A stretch of 64,000 nt of DNA from Chaetoderma sp. LZ-2023a (GCA_034401795.1 CM067360.1:51720477-51784476), one strand, 5' to 3'; shown: positions 33,000 to 44,876, counted from the stretch's first letter. Translations and numbers: made by a program. Notes: generated by a model not told the origin, from the letters alone.

Positions 33000-35140
33000 A
33001 TCACTACCACTACGGCCAGCAAAATCCCAACCACCATCCACTCCGGTCACCACAATCCCTACCACTACCACTACCACTACCACCACCACCACGACCACCA
33101 CGACTAACACCACCACAAATTCCTGCATGTTTTTTTAAAGTTAAAACAGTGAACCGGTGGTCGTGTTTGGTCAATGTGAGATGTACCAGTTTCAGGAATG
33201 AATCAGCAATACCAGGATATCCTGCATCTGCCTCTGTGAGAGGTGCTATCTAATTAGAGCCTTCCAACATATCTCCTAGTATTTTCCACAGTTCCATTTC
33301 TATGCCGATACCCATCATACCGGCATACACCGCCTCACCTTGAGTGGATGGTAACTTTTAACATCCACAGTTGGATAGGGAAAATAATGTCAGATGAGAT
33401 ATGTGATTGCTTGTCTGTGTATGTCCATGCTAAGCTTTGTCATGGTTGAAGTGGCTGACTTCCAATAGAATAGGGGTTTGCACACCTATCCGGCGCGTCT
33501 TCTAGTAGGCGCTGTCGCGATGCATGGTTGACTGCACCAGGATGGTGGCGGTACGATCATGTGTTTCCTTCTGTACCAATGACATTGCATGTTCAACTCG
33601 GCATCTTTCTTCCGCCTGCGCATAATCCAAGCTATGAACCCCGCATCGCATTCTGGTACAGCAACGGCTCTGATCTGCACAGCTAGAGCTGGGACAAATA
33701 CATTTCTGGCAGGTAGCAGATATGCTTCTGTTCCAATGTTGATATTGCAATAGGTGGCCTGTTGACACCGGGATGCGTCTGGCTGTGCAACTGGATAAGG
33801 CTAATTCCAGTAATATGGAAGACGGTCCGAGTTGTGGTTAAGCTCGGATAGTGAACTAGATTTTCTAGTGCACCAATTGTGAGCAAACACTTCCGAGGAC
33901 TAGATGGGCAATCACGCCATCCTCCTCAAACTACTCACAGATAGAGGTGGCAAACCAGTCCACAAGCCCCATAGCCCTAGCATATGAAATGCTACTGAAC
34001 AATGTTGGCAAATATAGAACTGTTCTACATATGTTGTAATTACTAGCCCGGATTTTTACTTCTCTTGTGGGCAATGCCTACTAATCCCGTTAAAGATAGG
34101 AAGAGGTGGTTCACGTTCCAATATATGGCTTACTGCCAAATCAGATTTTGGTTTTCGCTTCTTTATATTGTACATAATTCTCTAACAAATGGCGAGGCAA
34201 GCCTGTGACTCCACTCTGTCTTGATCCTGTTAATGTGGTCCATTGATTACGAGGGGCATGCCGGTAGTTAGTCCTCCTACAACGACCACTGTAAGCAAAC
34301 ACTGAACTTAAAAACAGTTGTCGCTGAACATATCGTTTCTGAGTATGGCACACGCTGGATTTAGAATAAAGAAACATCTTCTCAGACGTCTCGCTTCTTC
34401 AATATATCTCATATGTGAAAATAAAAACAGCACAGCGCATCATTCTCCCGCCATACGGCTCTTGAGCGTCTAGGAAATAATCGAACAGACGGTCCTTCAG
34501 TCTAACCTTGTTTACTAGTTTTTCTATGGGTGGTAATAGATGCCAATCTACATGGAGAGTGTAGCTCTGACAGCTTAAGGAGAAGTGTTCCAGTCTACAG
34601 CTTTCTCGTTGTAGCATGTTGGCTCTATAAATGGTCTAGACTCATTAATTTTGTCATCTGAGTGTTCTTACCCCTTCGTGTTCATTGTTCTAGATAGGCT
34701 GCGATAACGATTTCGCAGTCTGGCATTGTAGATGGTACTCTGCCTCCATTGCAATTAGATCGCCACTAACATAAGAACCCGAGTGTTCGGCAGCTCAGGC
34801 ATCGTGGTTGGCACACGTTTGGCAGCATTAAATGAGAACACATGATGCGGCAACATTCTTCGAGTCCTCTTCCACAGAAAAACTCACATTTGATTGTTCA
34901 GTGACGGTCGCTTAATCGCCCTTTTAGTTTCAGCATCGTTAGCGTTATATTCTTCTCTCCTTTTTGCATTTGTCAGCTTAGAATTGGTATATTTCAAATA
35001 GCAGGACTTAGGCCACGATATGCAGATGGTTACAATATTGTCAGCTCTTTGATCATTTCGAACTGTTCTACATTTTCCAAGAATGATATAGACGCATCTG
35101 GGGTTTTCAGCTAACAAATTGATGTTAGTAAGAGAGGTAT
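33000..35140. other. Intergenic, no gene supported
   Basis: A short CCACTACCACTACC tract lies at 33055-33110. Minus-strand frames between 33486 and 33886 and plus/minus frames to 35117 are open for up to 88 codons but show no motif I recognise. This could hold an unrecognised decayed element. Confidence 0.4.
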
Positions 35141-35545
35141 TGCAGCCAATGGACCTTTCCGGTTTTAGCTATGTCCCGCCCATCTCTAGCTAAGCTCCAC
35201 CCACACCTCGCTCTTGTTGGGATCGATCGATCTCTAAACACCCTGGCAATAAATGTTTAAAAAACTACACAGGTAAGCTGTTAAATATTTTGAAACTAAT
35301 TTGACTGGGTGTTGTTGCTACCTAAGGCAGAAACGGCGCCCCGTCAAATTAATTTCAAATATTCAACAGCATGTTTATTAAATAGCAAAGTATTACAAAG
35401 ACATACAATTCATACAATGTGTCGGAGTAATTGAGATTTGATGACAGTCTATATGGAACCCTTTGTGATGCAATGATTGTGACATCATACACGTGCTCAG
35501 CTGATTATGACGTCATACGAGGTCAGATGATGGATGGATACTCTA
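35140..35545 (-). mobile_element. M1 foldback element, reverse copy, well preserved
   Basis: CCCGCCCATCTCTAGCTAAG, GTTGGGATCGATCGATCTCT, GGTAAGCTGTTAAATATTTT, core, GCATGTTTATTAAATAGCAA, ACATACAATTCATACAATG, GATTATGACGTCATACGAGG. Confidence 0.92.
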
Positions 35546-35559
35546 GAAAGGTGAATTGA

Positions 35560-36243
35560 CATTATGCTTGGTACAAACTCTAACTCCCGACCAATGTCTT
35601 CATATGGAGTTGATGTACAGCAGTTAGAAAACTATGAGGTTAGCTCGTGAAACGGCCCGATACAATTTATGTATGTCCCAGCGTCGCCAGAAACGAACCT
35701 TTGACCTGACGTTAAGTGCCAGCTCGTACCACATTGGTGATGTAGTTTATCTGGCTAACTCGACCACGGAGTGGTCCATACATTGCCACACAATGCCTGT
35801 CAGACGTGGTGTATCGTATCAAGGGGAAACGTCGTGAAGTAGTAGTACATCATGATAGAGAGCTACCGATTTGGTTGCGAAGAATGCGTAACACTTCTCA
35901 CTGCCTCTGATGAACATAGCCCTATACCTGGTTCAACTGAGGCTACTACAGCTAGGAATGTTTCCCACGGGGTTGAACTCAGTGAATATGTGTTTTGACG
36001 TCTGGATGATGAATTCCTGATGGGCGCGGAAGATTTGGAAGAGACCATTCTGTATGGGGATTCCGATTTGGAGGCAACCGCCTCCTATGGGAACGAACAT
36101 TCAAGTCTGGAAGAAGTGGCGGATGAAGACGGGGTGGTACTCCCAGAGCTACCAGGAAGGAAGCGTCGACGCCCATCTGTTAGGCTCTACGAGTATGAGT
36201 TTATTAGGGCTTTATGCGCTATTGTAAATAGAATTGGGGTTTA
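35560..36243 (+). pseudogene. Ty3/gypsy retrotransposon remnant: C-terminal integrase region of Pol
   Basis: Read across frames, the segment carries the end of a gypsy-type integrase. LPTNVF (35585, the MLGREVxLPTDxLYG region) is followed by RETARYN...QRRQKRTFD...YHIGDVVYL near 35640-35760, the GDxVxL element of the integrase C-terminal domain. Next come LSDVVYRIKGKRREVVVHHD (35800-35860), RELPIWLRR and the acidic tail ending LPGRKRRRPSVRLYEYEF at about 36210. The integrase would insert the element's cDNA. Here there are stops and frame changes, the catalytic core and RT are missing, and no LTR was recognised on either side. It starts immediately after a reverse M1 copy, so a junction or deletion probably lies there. 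Confidence 0.75.
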
Positions 36244-38030
36244 ATTATGTTCCTTTGAATTTAAGAATTTCGCATTGCGTTTTCCTTGAGGCTCGCTCAC
36301 GCAGGCCCTTGGAACTTCATTCGTATCACAGTATCTCTGAGGCTCGACCACCGGCCCTCGGATTATCAGAATACATATCTATGTATCCCGTATATGTGTA
36401 TGTGCATATGTGTATATAAATACGTTAGTTTATGCATGCTGGTTTACGTACAAAATATACGCAATCATATTATCTATTAACTCTTATACTGAGACTACCC
36501 ATTCCCTTCTCGACTAGCAGTACGATCGCATCCGTTTATTGATGTACTTCTATACTGATATAGGTACATATGATTCATATATATATCTGACATATTGCAT
36601 GTAGTAGATTTTGTATTAATTAGTTAAATTAATTGATTGGTTTTGAATTAATTACTGCAGCTTTCCACTTAAGTGGTAAGCAGATACGTATTAGGTTGTA
36701 ACAGGTTGAGTTGTATTTGTGCTTTATTGGGTCAGCCTTTTCCTTGTCTGCGGTTGTATATTTGAGTACGCCTGTATATAATATATGGTTTCTATCTTGG
36801 TTTAGTATCACTTTTAATATTAAAAGAATTGTTTTATAAAACCATTTGGGGATTTGGATGTCACACCTCTGTGCATTAGTTCGGGTATATCTCAAATTGT
36901 TTTATATTGTACAATTGATATCGTTTCAATTCATCTGTATCATAATTTATATAGCTGGTCATGTATAACTTTCTGCTTTAATGATGGCCTCAAACTCCTA
37001 GGTCTTTCCAGATTTTATGGTTTGAAATGCTTGATTCTCATTGTTGGTTGCCGTTTCATATCTCATAGTGTTATTTTCTCAAGGCTTGCATAGCTCCAGA
37101 GGCTCAGTTTCCTAGGCCCTAGAGTCAAGTGCACTGCATGAGGTTTCTGTTCTATCTACTGTTTTTCTACCTGCCTTTCATGTAGCTGACCTCCAGTTGC
37201 TTCGATGCACTGGCCCTGGATCGAGGTTGCATATCTTTTCTAACTCCTGTTTAGTGTTATCACTGAATCGTCGTCTGCTATGATATGATCCTTCTGGAAA
37301 TCGATTAATTGATTTTACTGGATAGCTGATTTTCGTATTCACCGCTCGATGCTTTAGCTACCATTCTTTCAAACCTGCAACCTTAGTTACCTATTACACG
37401 CCCTAAGATGGCACATGTTCACTTGCTTTAACCATGAGGGGGTGGGGGGTGTTGTGCTTGACGGAATTGTCCGGTTATTTCAGTGAGTTACCTGAAAAAA
37501 ACGAGCGGCCTGGTCAGCCGTTGCCTGGTAACCACGCGTGACACGTGCATGTGACATGCACGAAGAAGTTAGACTTAGACTGAATGACCTGCAGGACGGA
37601 TAATGTCCACCTCAGCAAAGCATGGCAGAAAAATGTGCATTACTGGAAGACGTCGTGGACTAGATATTTGACCTTTAGCCCGGAAACGTCAAATCTCTCT
37701 GGCCAACCACAATGAGATTACCTATGACAAATGTGCTGATTTTAGCTTCTTGCGCTCAACCGCAAATGTTCAGACCGGCCTTCGGCATTCGGCACACACT
37801 GGGGTGCTAATATATCGATGCTCTATCGATGATAATCGATCGATGCTCTATGTTCTATCATATTTGGAGAACGACATGATTTGGGTAACATACTTCGAGA
37901 GAGATATGCAACGACATGGTTGATTAAAAGAGTAGCCGTTTTTTATGTTCTCCATCAGTCATATGCATGACTCGATAACGCCTGAAACGTCACAATATTG
38001 TGGATATGACACATGCAATATAGATATTAC
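36244..38030. other. Intergenic, nothing large recognised
   Basis: Contains the X-box-like palindrome listed separately, an ATATATATCTGACATATTGCATG-type AT tract near 36575 and repeated TCGATCGATGCTCTAT words at 37815-37855. No coding signal. Confidence 0.5.
37520..37532. promoter_or_regulatory. RFX X-box-like palindrome GTTGCCTGGTAAC
   Basis: Matches the two half-sites GTTGCC and GGTAAC with one base between, the form bound by RFX factors, which control ciliary genes in animals. A single site in unannotated sequence; no adjacent gene recognised. Confidence 0.25.
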
Positions 38031-38036
38031 ATTCTA

Positions 38037-38157
38037 ATAACGCAGCTTACTGGGCCGATGCTGGGCCGATGCTGGGCCGATGCCGGGCCGATACCGTGCT
38101 GATACTGAAAGTATAGGCACAGTATTGGCCCAGCATAGGCCCGGTAAGCTGCGTTAT
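38037..38157. mobile_element. 121-bp hairpin element with AACGCAGCTTACTGGGCC ends
   Basis: Left end ATAACGCAGCTTACTGGGCC and right end GGCCCGGTAAGCTGCGTTAT are inverted with one mismatch. The left half contains three tandem copies of CGATGCTGGGC and the right half the inverted TTGGCCCAGCAT. Non-coding MITE-like element. Confidence 0.8.
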
Positions 38158-38274
38158 CGGGGTATATTGGGTGGGATTAAGGATTCGAAATCAAAATTTA
38201 ATGCATACATTAACTGGCTACCTGTTGAATTTCTTGAGACTATATTTTCCTTGGGGGTGGGTGGTTATCTCTGG

Positions 38275-38370
38275 ATATGTTGACTATTTTGAAAACAGTT
38301 TGACTGAAATTTGTTTATGGCTAAGACACCAGTAACTTTCAGTCAAATAGTTCTCAAAATACCCAGCACA
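38275..38370. mobile_element. Diverged M1-type hairpin
   Basis: GTTGACTATTTTGAAAACAG ... CAAATAGTTCTCAAAATACC around TTTGACTGAAATT. Resembles the inner arms of the palindrome at 2.6-4.0 kb as well as M1. Confidence 0.65.
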
Positions 38371-38529
38371 TCCACAGTTATTGCCCAATGGAATTGTGTA
38401 TCTCAACATGAATTGAGTGTCTCTGATTTTGCGACGCGCCCAGGGAGACTAATTGCGCACTATGAGATTTGGAATTATGGGTGTTTCCGAGCACAAAGAA
38501 TCCTAAAATAGACATGGACATTCTCCTGT

Positions 38530-38925
38530 TAATGGAGGAATACGACATGTCAGTCAAGTTTATTACGCCCATGATGAATTACGTCACGTGCATGCTATCG
38601 CCAGAATCATACTTGACAGGCATACTCTGTCATAACCCTGAAATAGTCCGTTAGTAGTACGAATTGTGTCTCTACCATTTAATAAACTTTATGTTGAATA
38701 TTTAAAATAATAATTTGACTGAGCGCTCTTGTTGTCATAGGTAGCAGCAGTACTAAGTCAAATAGTTTCAAAATATGGAACATGTTAGTTGTATAGTTAC
38801 CATGCAATTGGGATTATGGGAATTCAGGATTCAAAGTAAAAATCTATCCCAACACGCGCAAAGCGTGGGTGAAGCTTAGCTAGATATAGGCGATGCATAG
38901 CTAAAAGCGAATTAATCCACCACGG
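38530..38925 (+). mobile_element. M1 foldback element, forward copy
   Basis: TGTCAGTCAAGTTTATTACG, AATTACGTCACGTGCATG, TAGTACGAATTGTGTCTCTA, TTTAATAAACTTTATGTTGA, core, GGGATTATGGGAATTCAGGA, CAACACGCGCAAAGCGTGGG, GAAGCTTAGCTAGATATAGG. Confidence 0.9.
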
Positions 38926-39194
38926 TGACCTTCAATGTACCCAGACTAAGGGTTTCTCCTTTTACAGTCATATCGGTGATCTGAAAGTGCCTCACTAAGG
39001 CACTCACTGTCGCGTAATAAGGCATTATCATTCGTTCTTTAGTACACACATATAGGCGTGCTATTGTAGTTTAAATAAATCAGATACTGTCATCTCCGCC
39101 TCTTCTGAATATTCACATGGAATCACAAGGAAGCTTGATATCCCTTCACTGAGATGACCGGCAATCAGGCATGTATTTATTATTCGACGGACGT

Positions 39195-40437
39195 AACTTC
39201 TTCTGACGTCACAATCACACATCGCAATCAAATGGTGTCACCACATCTGACGTCACAATCAAACATCACAGATTCAGACAAGACGTGCAGTTGACAATAA
39301 CTAAAATATGCATTTAATTCTTATACAATATACGCTTACACACTAATTCGCTGACGAGTACAGGGATCGATCGATCACAACACGAGCGAGGTGCTGGTGG
39401 AGCTTAGCTAGAGATTGGCGGAGCATAGCTAAAATTGGAAAGGTCCATTTGAGATTTACATAAACATGTGAGCAGTAACTAGATACCAATCGTAATAAGT
39501 ATAAATTTGAAGTTGATGTTGAAATTAATGTTCTGGTATATGTACTATGCATTAGTTGCAGTGGAAACATCAGCACAAACAAATAACTCTAACTCACCCG
39601 TCGTAGCAATCTAACATCACAAGTAAATGACTTCAGCTTATCTGGTGCCACAATCAAACATCACACTTAGTGAACTCACTTCATCTGACGTCACAGGCAA
39701 ACATTCCGATCAAATGACGTCACCTCATCTCACGTCTCAATCAAATGTCGCAATCAAATGACCTCAGCTCATCGTCATAATCAATCATCACCATAAAATG
39801 GCGTAGCCTCCTCTGACGTCAAACTCAAGTATCACAATCCAGTGGCGTAACTTCATCTGACGTCAAATACAAACATCACAATCCATTGACGTCACTTCAT
39901 ATGACGTCACAGTGAAACATCACAATCACATGACGTCACCTCATCTGGTGTCACAAGCAAACATTACAACTAAATGACGTCATTTCATCTGACGTCACAG
40001 GCAAACATTCCGATCAAATGACGTCACCTCATCTCACGTCTCAATCAAATGTCGCAATCAAATGACCTCAGCTCATCGTCATAATCAATCATCACCATCA
40101 AATGGCGTAGCCCCTCTGACGTCAAAATCAAGTATCACAATCCAGTGGCGTAACTTCATCTGACGTCAAATACAAACATCACAATCCATTGACGTCACTT
40201 CATATGACGTCACAGAGAAACATCACAATCACACGATGTCACGTCATCTGGTGTCACAAGCAAACATTACAGCTAAATGACGCCATTTCATCTGACGTCA
40301 CAATCAAAGATCACAATCCAGTGACGCCACTTCATCTGACATCATAGGCAAACATCACAATCAAATGACGTCACCACATCTCACTTCACAATCAAACTTC
40401 ATCATCAAATGACGTCACTTCCTCTGACCTCACAATC
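39195..40437. repeat. Satellite of TGACGTCA palindromes with a 304-bp higher-order period
   Basis: Subunits of about 30 bp read (A/C)TGACGTCAC(A)ATCAAACATCACAATCAA and CTCATCTGACGTCAC. I count about 19 exact TGACGTCA octamers by eye. CATCTGACGTCACAGGCAAA recurs at 39682 and 39986, and the sequence in between repeats nearly unchanged, giving a higher-order unit. The words match the TGACGTCAtAATCAAttACGTCAC end of M1. An M1 right end (39355-39455) and the start of a reverse M1 (about 40437) are interleaved. TGACGTCA is the cAMP-response element/CREB-ATF palindrome. Confidence 0.92.
39355..39455 (+). mobile_element. M1 foldback element, right end only
   Basis: ATCGATCGATCACAACACGA, GGTGGAGCTTAGCTAGAGAT, GGCGGAGCATAGCTAAAATT. 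It is embedded in the TGACGTCA satellite. Confidence 0.8.
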
Positions 40438-40789
40438 TAGCAAAGAACCTTTCCAGTTTTATCTATGCCCTGCCCGATGTGCGGACGCCCAACCCATCGA
40501 CCCGTGTATGGGTGGGGGATATGATGCATTTTCCTGCATTCTGTGTGATAAATAAAATCCTTAGCTTGTTTCGACGTTTGCAAATAATTTTCAATAAAAT
40601 TGCGACAGAAATTAACGACCAGCTTATTAAAATAATTGCCATTAATCACTCCTCCTAACGCATTGTACTTTTATGTCCACAGCACAACATTACTTGGTGG
40701 AGGCCCAATAGAGATTTTCAAATTTATTTTTGTTGGGGACCACTAGGCAACTACCCAATCTTCCCAGTCCTAAATCCGGCTCTGCCCCT

Positions 40790-41065
40790 TCCCCGCCCAT
40801 TTCTAACGAAACGCCACCAATGCTTTTCCCGCGTTGCGATCGATCGAACACCTGGCTTTCCAGTGCCGAGTCAAAGTAGTTTCAAAATTTTCAACAGAAT
40901 GTTTATTGAATAGTAAATCCATCAAAGACATGCACTTCGTGCACGTGACAAACTACTCCAGCATCATGACGGAGCATTTATGTGAATTAGTATTGTGACG
41001 TCATCCTACATGTGATGTAGCTCATTATGACGTCATATAATTGATCGACCGACCGGATTCATCCA
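40790..41065 (-). mobile_element. M1 foldback element, reverse copy lacking one core arm
   Basis: CCCCGCCCATTTCTAACGAA, GTTGCGATCGATCGAACACC, a single arm GAGTCAAAGTAGTTTCAAAA, GAATGTTTATTGAATAGTAA, TGTGACGTCATCCTACATGT, TTATGACGTCATATAATTGA. Confidence 0.88.
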
Positions 41066-41277
41066 TTTGTTTTACCATTATTCCTAACTGGTCCTGTAGT
41101 GTCATAAATTGAGTCGGAAAATTACAACGTGCTGTATTCTGGACGATTGTCTAAGACTGGTGGCTGATTGATGGTATGGATATTTATCCGTTCAGATTTC
41201 TTTTAGCGCACAGCTGACCACTGTCCTGTTATCTTTGACTTAGTTATCTTTATGAAGTTATGGTTTTTTCTTTGTAT

Positions 41278-41632
41278 GGTGGTGGGGGTGGGCTGGGGCT
41301 GGGGATGGGGGGGGGGGCGGCGGATGCACTCTTGCTTACTAGTCAATCCCCTCTCTTGCTACACTAAGTATTGGAATGTGATGGCATACACTCGAACAGT
41401 GATCGTGACAATCGACGGTTATTACATGATCGCTGACAGGATTATAGTCCTGTGTCTCATGTGTGTCAATATAACAAATACGGATCCAGGAAGCATTGAA
41501 TATTTGATTATGTAACATTACATAATTGCTCATAATACGAGATTGGGGGTGGGGTGTGTTGGGGGGGTGGTGGTCTTGGATGGGGTGGGGGTGGTGGGGT
41601 GGGCTGTGGATGGGTGTGGGGGGGGGGGGTTG
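41278..41632 (+). repeat. Two G-rich tracts with quadruplex potential
   Basis: 41278-41322 (GGTGGGGGTGGGCTGGGGCT then GGGGATGGGGGGGGGGGCGG) and 41543-41632 (GGGGGTGGGG ... GGGTGTGGGGGGGGGGGTT) each contain many runs of three or more G separated by short loops. Between them the sequence is ordinary. Confidence 0.85.
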
Positions 41633-41754
41633 CTATCACACTTTACCAGATGGTTATCGTTTGCTATATTTAACATACTTGTGATCATTTTTCATTATTC
41701 ACAGAATGTTGATGTTTTGTGAAAATGGTATTTAATTAATTTAATGAATCGCAT

Positions 41755-42075
41755 CGGTCACTCAGGTATATAACGTCATAATCAATTAGGTCATATGGCA
41801 TTGCAAACAAACGCGTAAAGATTGACACGGCTGAGTCCACTATGCACCTTTTAAAGTCCGTCAGTTGTACGAAGTGTATGTCTTTACAATATAGTAAACA
41901 TTATGCTGCATATTTTGAAACTAATCTGACTGGTTTCAAAATATTCAACAGTTTACCTGTATAGCTTTCTGGAAATTGAGATTTAAGGAGTACGGTCGAT
42001 CCTAAAACGGGTAAAGCATGGGCGGAGCTTAGAGCTAGAGTCTGGCGGGACACACCTTAAAGTGGATTCATCCCT
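41755..42075 (+). mobile_element. M1 foldback element, forward copy with shortened core
   Basis: GTCACTCAGGTATATAACGT, CCGTCAGTTGTACGAAGTGT, core reduced to CATATTTTGAAACTAATCTG ACTGG TTTCAAAATATTCAACAG, GGGCGGAGCTTAGAGCTAGA. Confidence 0.88.
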
Positions 42076-42154
42076 TAACCACAAGATGAGCGCAACATAA
42101 ATTGATAAATTTTATGTCACAATATCCCCCATCATCCACGTGCTCCATTAGGGG

Positions 42155-42550
42155 AGATCCGTTCATAGCTAAATTCGCCCAGTTTGTACGCTGGTTGGAA
42201 TCGACTTGACACTTTGAAACCCGTATTCTCATAATCTAAATTTACGGTAGCTCTACCGGTGCGCTATTTAATATCCGTAAACCAGTTTGATTGGGTGATG
42301 TTGCTGTTGCAGCGAGCGATCACAAAATACCTTATTCACAATAATCTATTATGCGGTAGATAGATAGAAATCGATCTATCTATTACAACCCAACGGCGCC
42401 AATAGCTTTCAGACAAATAAGTTTCAATATAGTCCACTGATTGCTTATTTAATTTAAAAGTAATCAAAGGCATGCAATTCACCTTTCCAGAGTATCCATC
42501 TATCGTCTGACCCCGTATGACGTCATAATTAGCCCAGCGCGTGTATCGTA
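42155..42550 (-). mobile_element. M1-related element, reverse copy, flanking the 6.6-kb transposon
   Basis: Diverged GCCCAGTTTGTACGCTGGTT left part, core-like CCAGTTTGATTGGGTGATGT ... ACAAATAAGTTTCAATATAG, GCATGCAATTCACC and CCGTATGACGTCATAATTAG. The centre contains an extra palindrome, AGATAGAAATCGATCTATCT. Confidence 0.7.
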
Positions 42551-42930
42551 ACTGGAATACAATAGGGGTGTATGTCCAAATTTTCAAATTTTGTTTTTTT
42601 TGGCAGAAAATGATTGTATACCTCTTTTCACAGACCATGTAAAAGGGGCGTATGTTATTTCTAATATTTTAGTGTTAGTTGTATAATTTTAGCTTCATAT
42701 TGAGAATGCAATACACGTGTATATGTACACAGAGCCTTGTTGCTGTAGATCTGATGCAAATTAGTCTTTTTTGTCGAAATGCAATACAGACGTATGTGCG
42801 CATATGGCTTTGTTGTTTTATATTTTCCTAAATTAATCTTTGGCATACCATAGTGTCATACAGACGTATGCCAATATATACGTGTTTATAATTATAACAA
42901 CAATTATCATTAAGAATTTTCTTCATCATA

Positions 42931-42954
42931 ATGACTCTTTTTAACAGGAATAAG
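42931..42954 (+). CDS. Candidate first coding exon of the transposon gene
   Basis: ATG ACT CTT TTT AAC AGG AAT AAG is followed by a perfect donor (AAG|GTAAGT at 42955). Its phase 0 end fits the acceptors at 44111 and 44876 (TTGTTTGCAG), where the frame continues TGC AGA ATG GGT. The result is MTLFNRNK joined to CRMGKRKRKTSY. Short, and supported only by splice signals and frame agreement. Confidence 0.4.
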
Positions 42955-43238
42955 GTAAGTTATATAACGAACTACTGTTTGAAGTATGGAAATAAGTGTG
43001 CCGTAAAGAAAAAATGGCGGTGCCGTATCAATTTATATATGTATTGCAAGGGTGAGGCTGGATTTAAATCAGCTGGAAGATGCGAGATTTGGGTGACTTT
43101 AATGATTGTTTTATCCCCTGAGTATGGCTTTATGAATTTACTATTTTCAATACAGGAAATGAATGACTCCTTATGTCATAATCTTAGTAGTAGCATAATC
43201 TTAGTCCTTAAATTACGGACCCTACCGCATCGTTTGAC

Positions 43239-43239
<1 letters not shown>

Positions 43240-43306
<67 letters not shown>

Positions 43307-43328
43307 AGCGTGCGTGCGTGCGTGCGTG
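43240..43328. repeat. Tetranucleotide repeat (TGCG)n
   Basis: About 22 GCGT units with one GAGC variant. Same unit as at 26893-26980. Generates artefactual frames (poly CVRA). Confidence 0.98.
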
Positions 43329-43329
43329 T

Positions 43330-43730
43330 GTTTATCCCCACACTTGTGCAAAACCCCACACTTGTGCAAAACGTGTTAGGGATATTGTGACCGCCTCCAC
43401 CCGTCCATCTGTTCATCGTACCGTCAGTCAGTCTATCGGTTTGTCACGCTATCGCCTCCTAAACCATTAAGTGAAATTCAACCAAATTTGGTATGTGAGT
43501 TACCCATATGATTGAATGCAAGACGACATTTACTTTGGGCTCTGCATCCTGGGGTCGTGGTCAAAATGTCAAATATCATCAAAATCCAAGTGCAAAAGCT
43601 GTCACGCTATCACCTCCGAAACCATTTGGTGAAATGCAACCAAATGAAATCCCATCATTGCAAGTCGTATTTTAGCTAAACACTGTAAATAGCGTTGTCG
43701 ATCCTAGCAAATCAATTAAGATATTGTGAT
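43330..43730. repeat. Two related direct repeats (CACGCTATC(A/G)CCTCC...)
   Basis: GTCACGCTATCGCCTCCTAA at 43442 and GTCACGCTATCACCTCCGAA at 43599 are each followed by ACCATT(A/T)(A/G)GTGAAAT(T/G)CAACCAAAT. A decayed tandem repeat of about 157 bp inside the transposon intron. Confidence 0.75.
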
Positions 43731-44083
43731 TAAAGGTGCATATCCACAGCAGAATGGTGGAAAATAAAATTGTTAAAATTGTGTACTTTTAGAGGCTTGA
43801 ATTGTGTGCCTAGATGTAATGAAAGGAAATAAATCTTAGCATATGATGATCTCCTTAGGTATAAATTTATATAATTTTTTAAATTGTCAGATTGAATTAG
43901 AGGCACGAGTCCCTCATTCAAATTCACAACTGAAAATACGATATTTATTTATATCGATTGAAATCATCATATGTTCAGATTTATTTCGTTTCATTCTATC
44001 GAGCGACACAGTTTAAGCCTCTAAAAGGATATAATTATAGCAATTTTATTTTTAACCATTCTGCTGTGAATATGCACATTTAA
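43730..44083. mobile_element. TIR element (MITE), 354 bp
   Basis: The left end TTAAAGGTGCATATCCACAG and the reverse complement of the right end TTAAATGTGCATATTCACAG are inverted. The similarity continues for about 120 bp inward (GAGGCTTGAATTGTGTGCC...AATGAAAGGAAATAAATC against GATTTATTTCGTTTCATTC...GGCACAGTTTAAGCCTC-like right arm). It lies inside the first intron of the transposon gene. Related arms occur at 19600-20215. Confidence 0.8.
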
Positions 44084-44111
44084 TTACAATATCATCTGAT
44101 CTTGTTTGCAG

Positions 44112-44252
44112 TGCAGAATGGGTAAGAGAAAGAGGAAGACCAGCTATAAGTACAGCTACCAGCCGATGGAACCATTAGACACCTTAAGGAAACGCTTACG
44201 TGAAGAAAGACAACGTCATTCCGATGCCAATGAGTATTATAATGATAACTGA
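44112..44252 (+). pseudogene. First copy of the duplicated N-terminal coding exon, closed by TGA
   Basis: After the acceptor TTGTTTGCAG (44111) the frame reads CRMGKRKRKTSYKYSYQPME, then PLDTLRKRLREERQRHSDAN and EYYNDN, and stops at TGA (44250-44252). The second copy at 44877 has TGT at the same place and stays open. The whole segment, including about 20 bp of intron before the acceptor, is duplicated at a distance of 765 bp. The basic start is compatible with a nuclear-localisation or DNA-binding N-terminus. Confidence 0.7.
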
Positions 44253-44850
44253 ACAATGATTCCTAATGATGTTCCAGACGCTTCCATTCGTGCCAATGAT
44301 ACTCGTGATGATAACTGTACAATGATTCTAATGATGTTCCAGACGCTTCCATTCGTGCCAATGATAATCATAATGATAGCTGTACAATGATTCCTAATGA
44401 TGTTCCAGACGCTTCCATTCGTGCCAATGATAATCATAATGATAGCTGTACAATGATTCCTAATGATGTTCCAGACGCTTCCATTCGTGCCAATGATAAT
44501 CATAATGATAGCTGTACAATGATTCCTAATGATGTTCCAGACGCTTCCATTCGTGCCAATGATAATCATAATGATAGCTGTACAATGATTCCTAATGATG
44601 TTCCAGACGCTTCCATTCGTGCCAATGATAATCGTGATGATAACTGTACAATGATTCCTAATGATGTTCCAGACGCTTCCATTCGTACCAATGATAATCG
44701 TGATGATAACGGTACAATGATTCCTAATGATGTTCCAGATGCTTCCATTCGTGCCAATGATAATTGCAATGATAATGGTACAATGATTCCTAATGATGGT
44801 CCAAACGTTTCCATTTGTGCGAATGATACTCGCAATGATAATTACCAATA
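44253..44850. repeat. 66-bp coding minisatellite, first block (about 9 units)
   Basis: The unit codes for MIPNDVPDASIRANDNHNDS plus CT in one + frame (22 codons). Units at about 44386-44600 are nearly identical. The reverse strand is also open (IIIGTNGSVWNIIRNHCTAI). Confidence 0.95.
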
Positions 44851-44876
44851 TAAATATCATCTGATCTTGTTTGCAG

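Noticed and set aside
33486-33886. Minus-strand frames as a gypsy-type protease/RT fragment
   Set aside because: Some residues are suggestive, but no catalytic motif could be identified.
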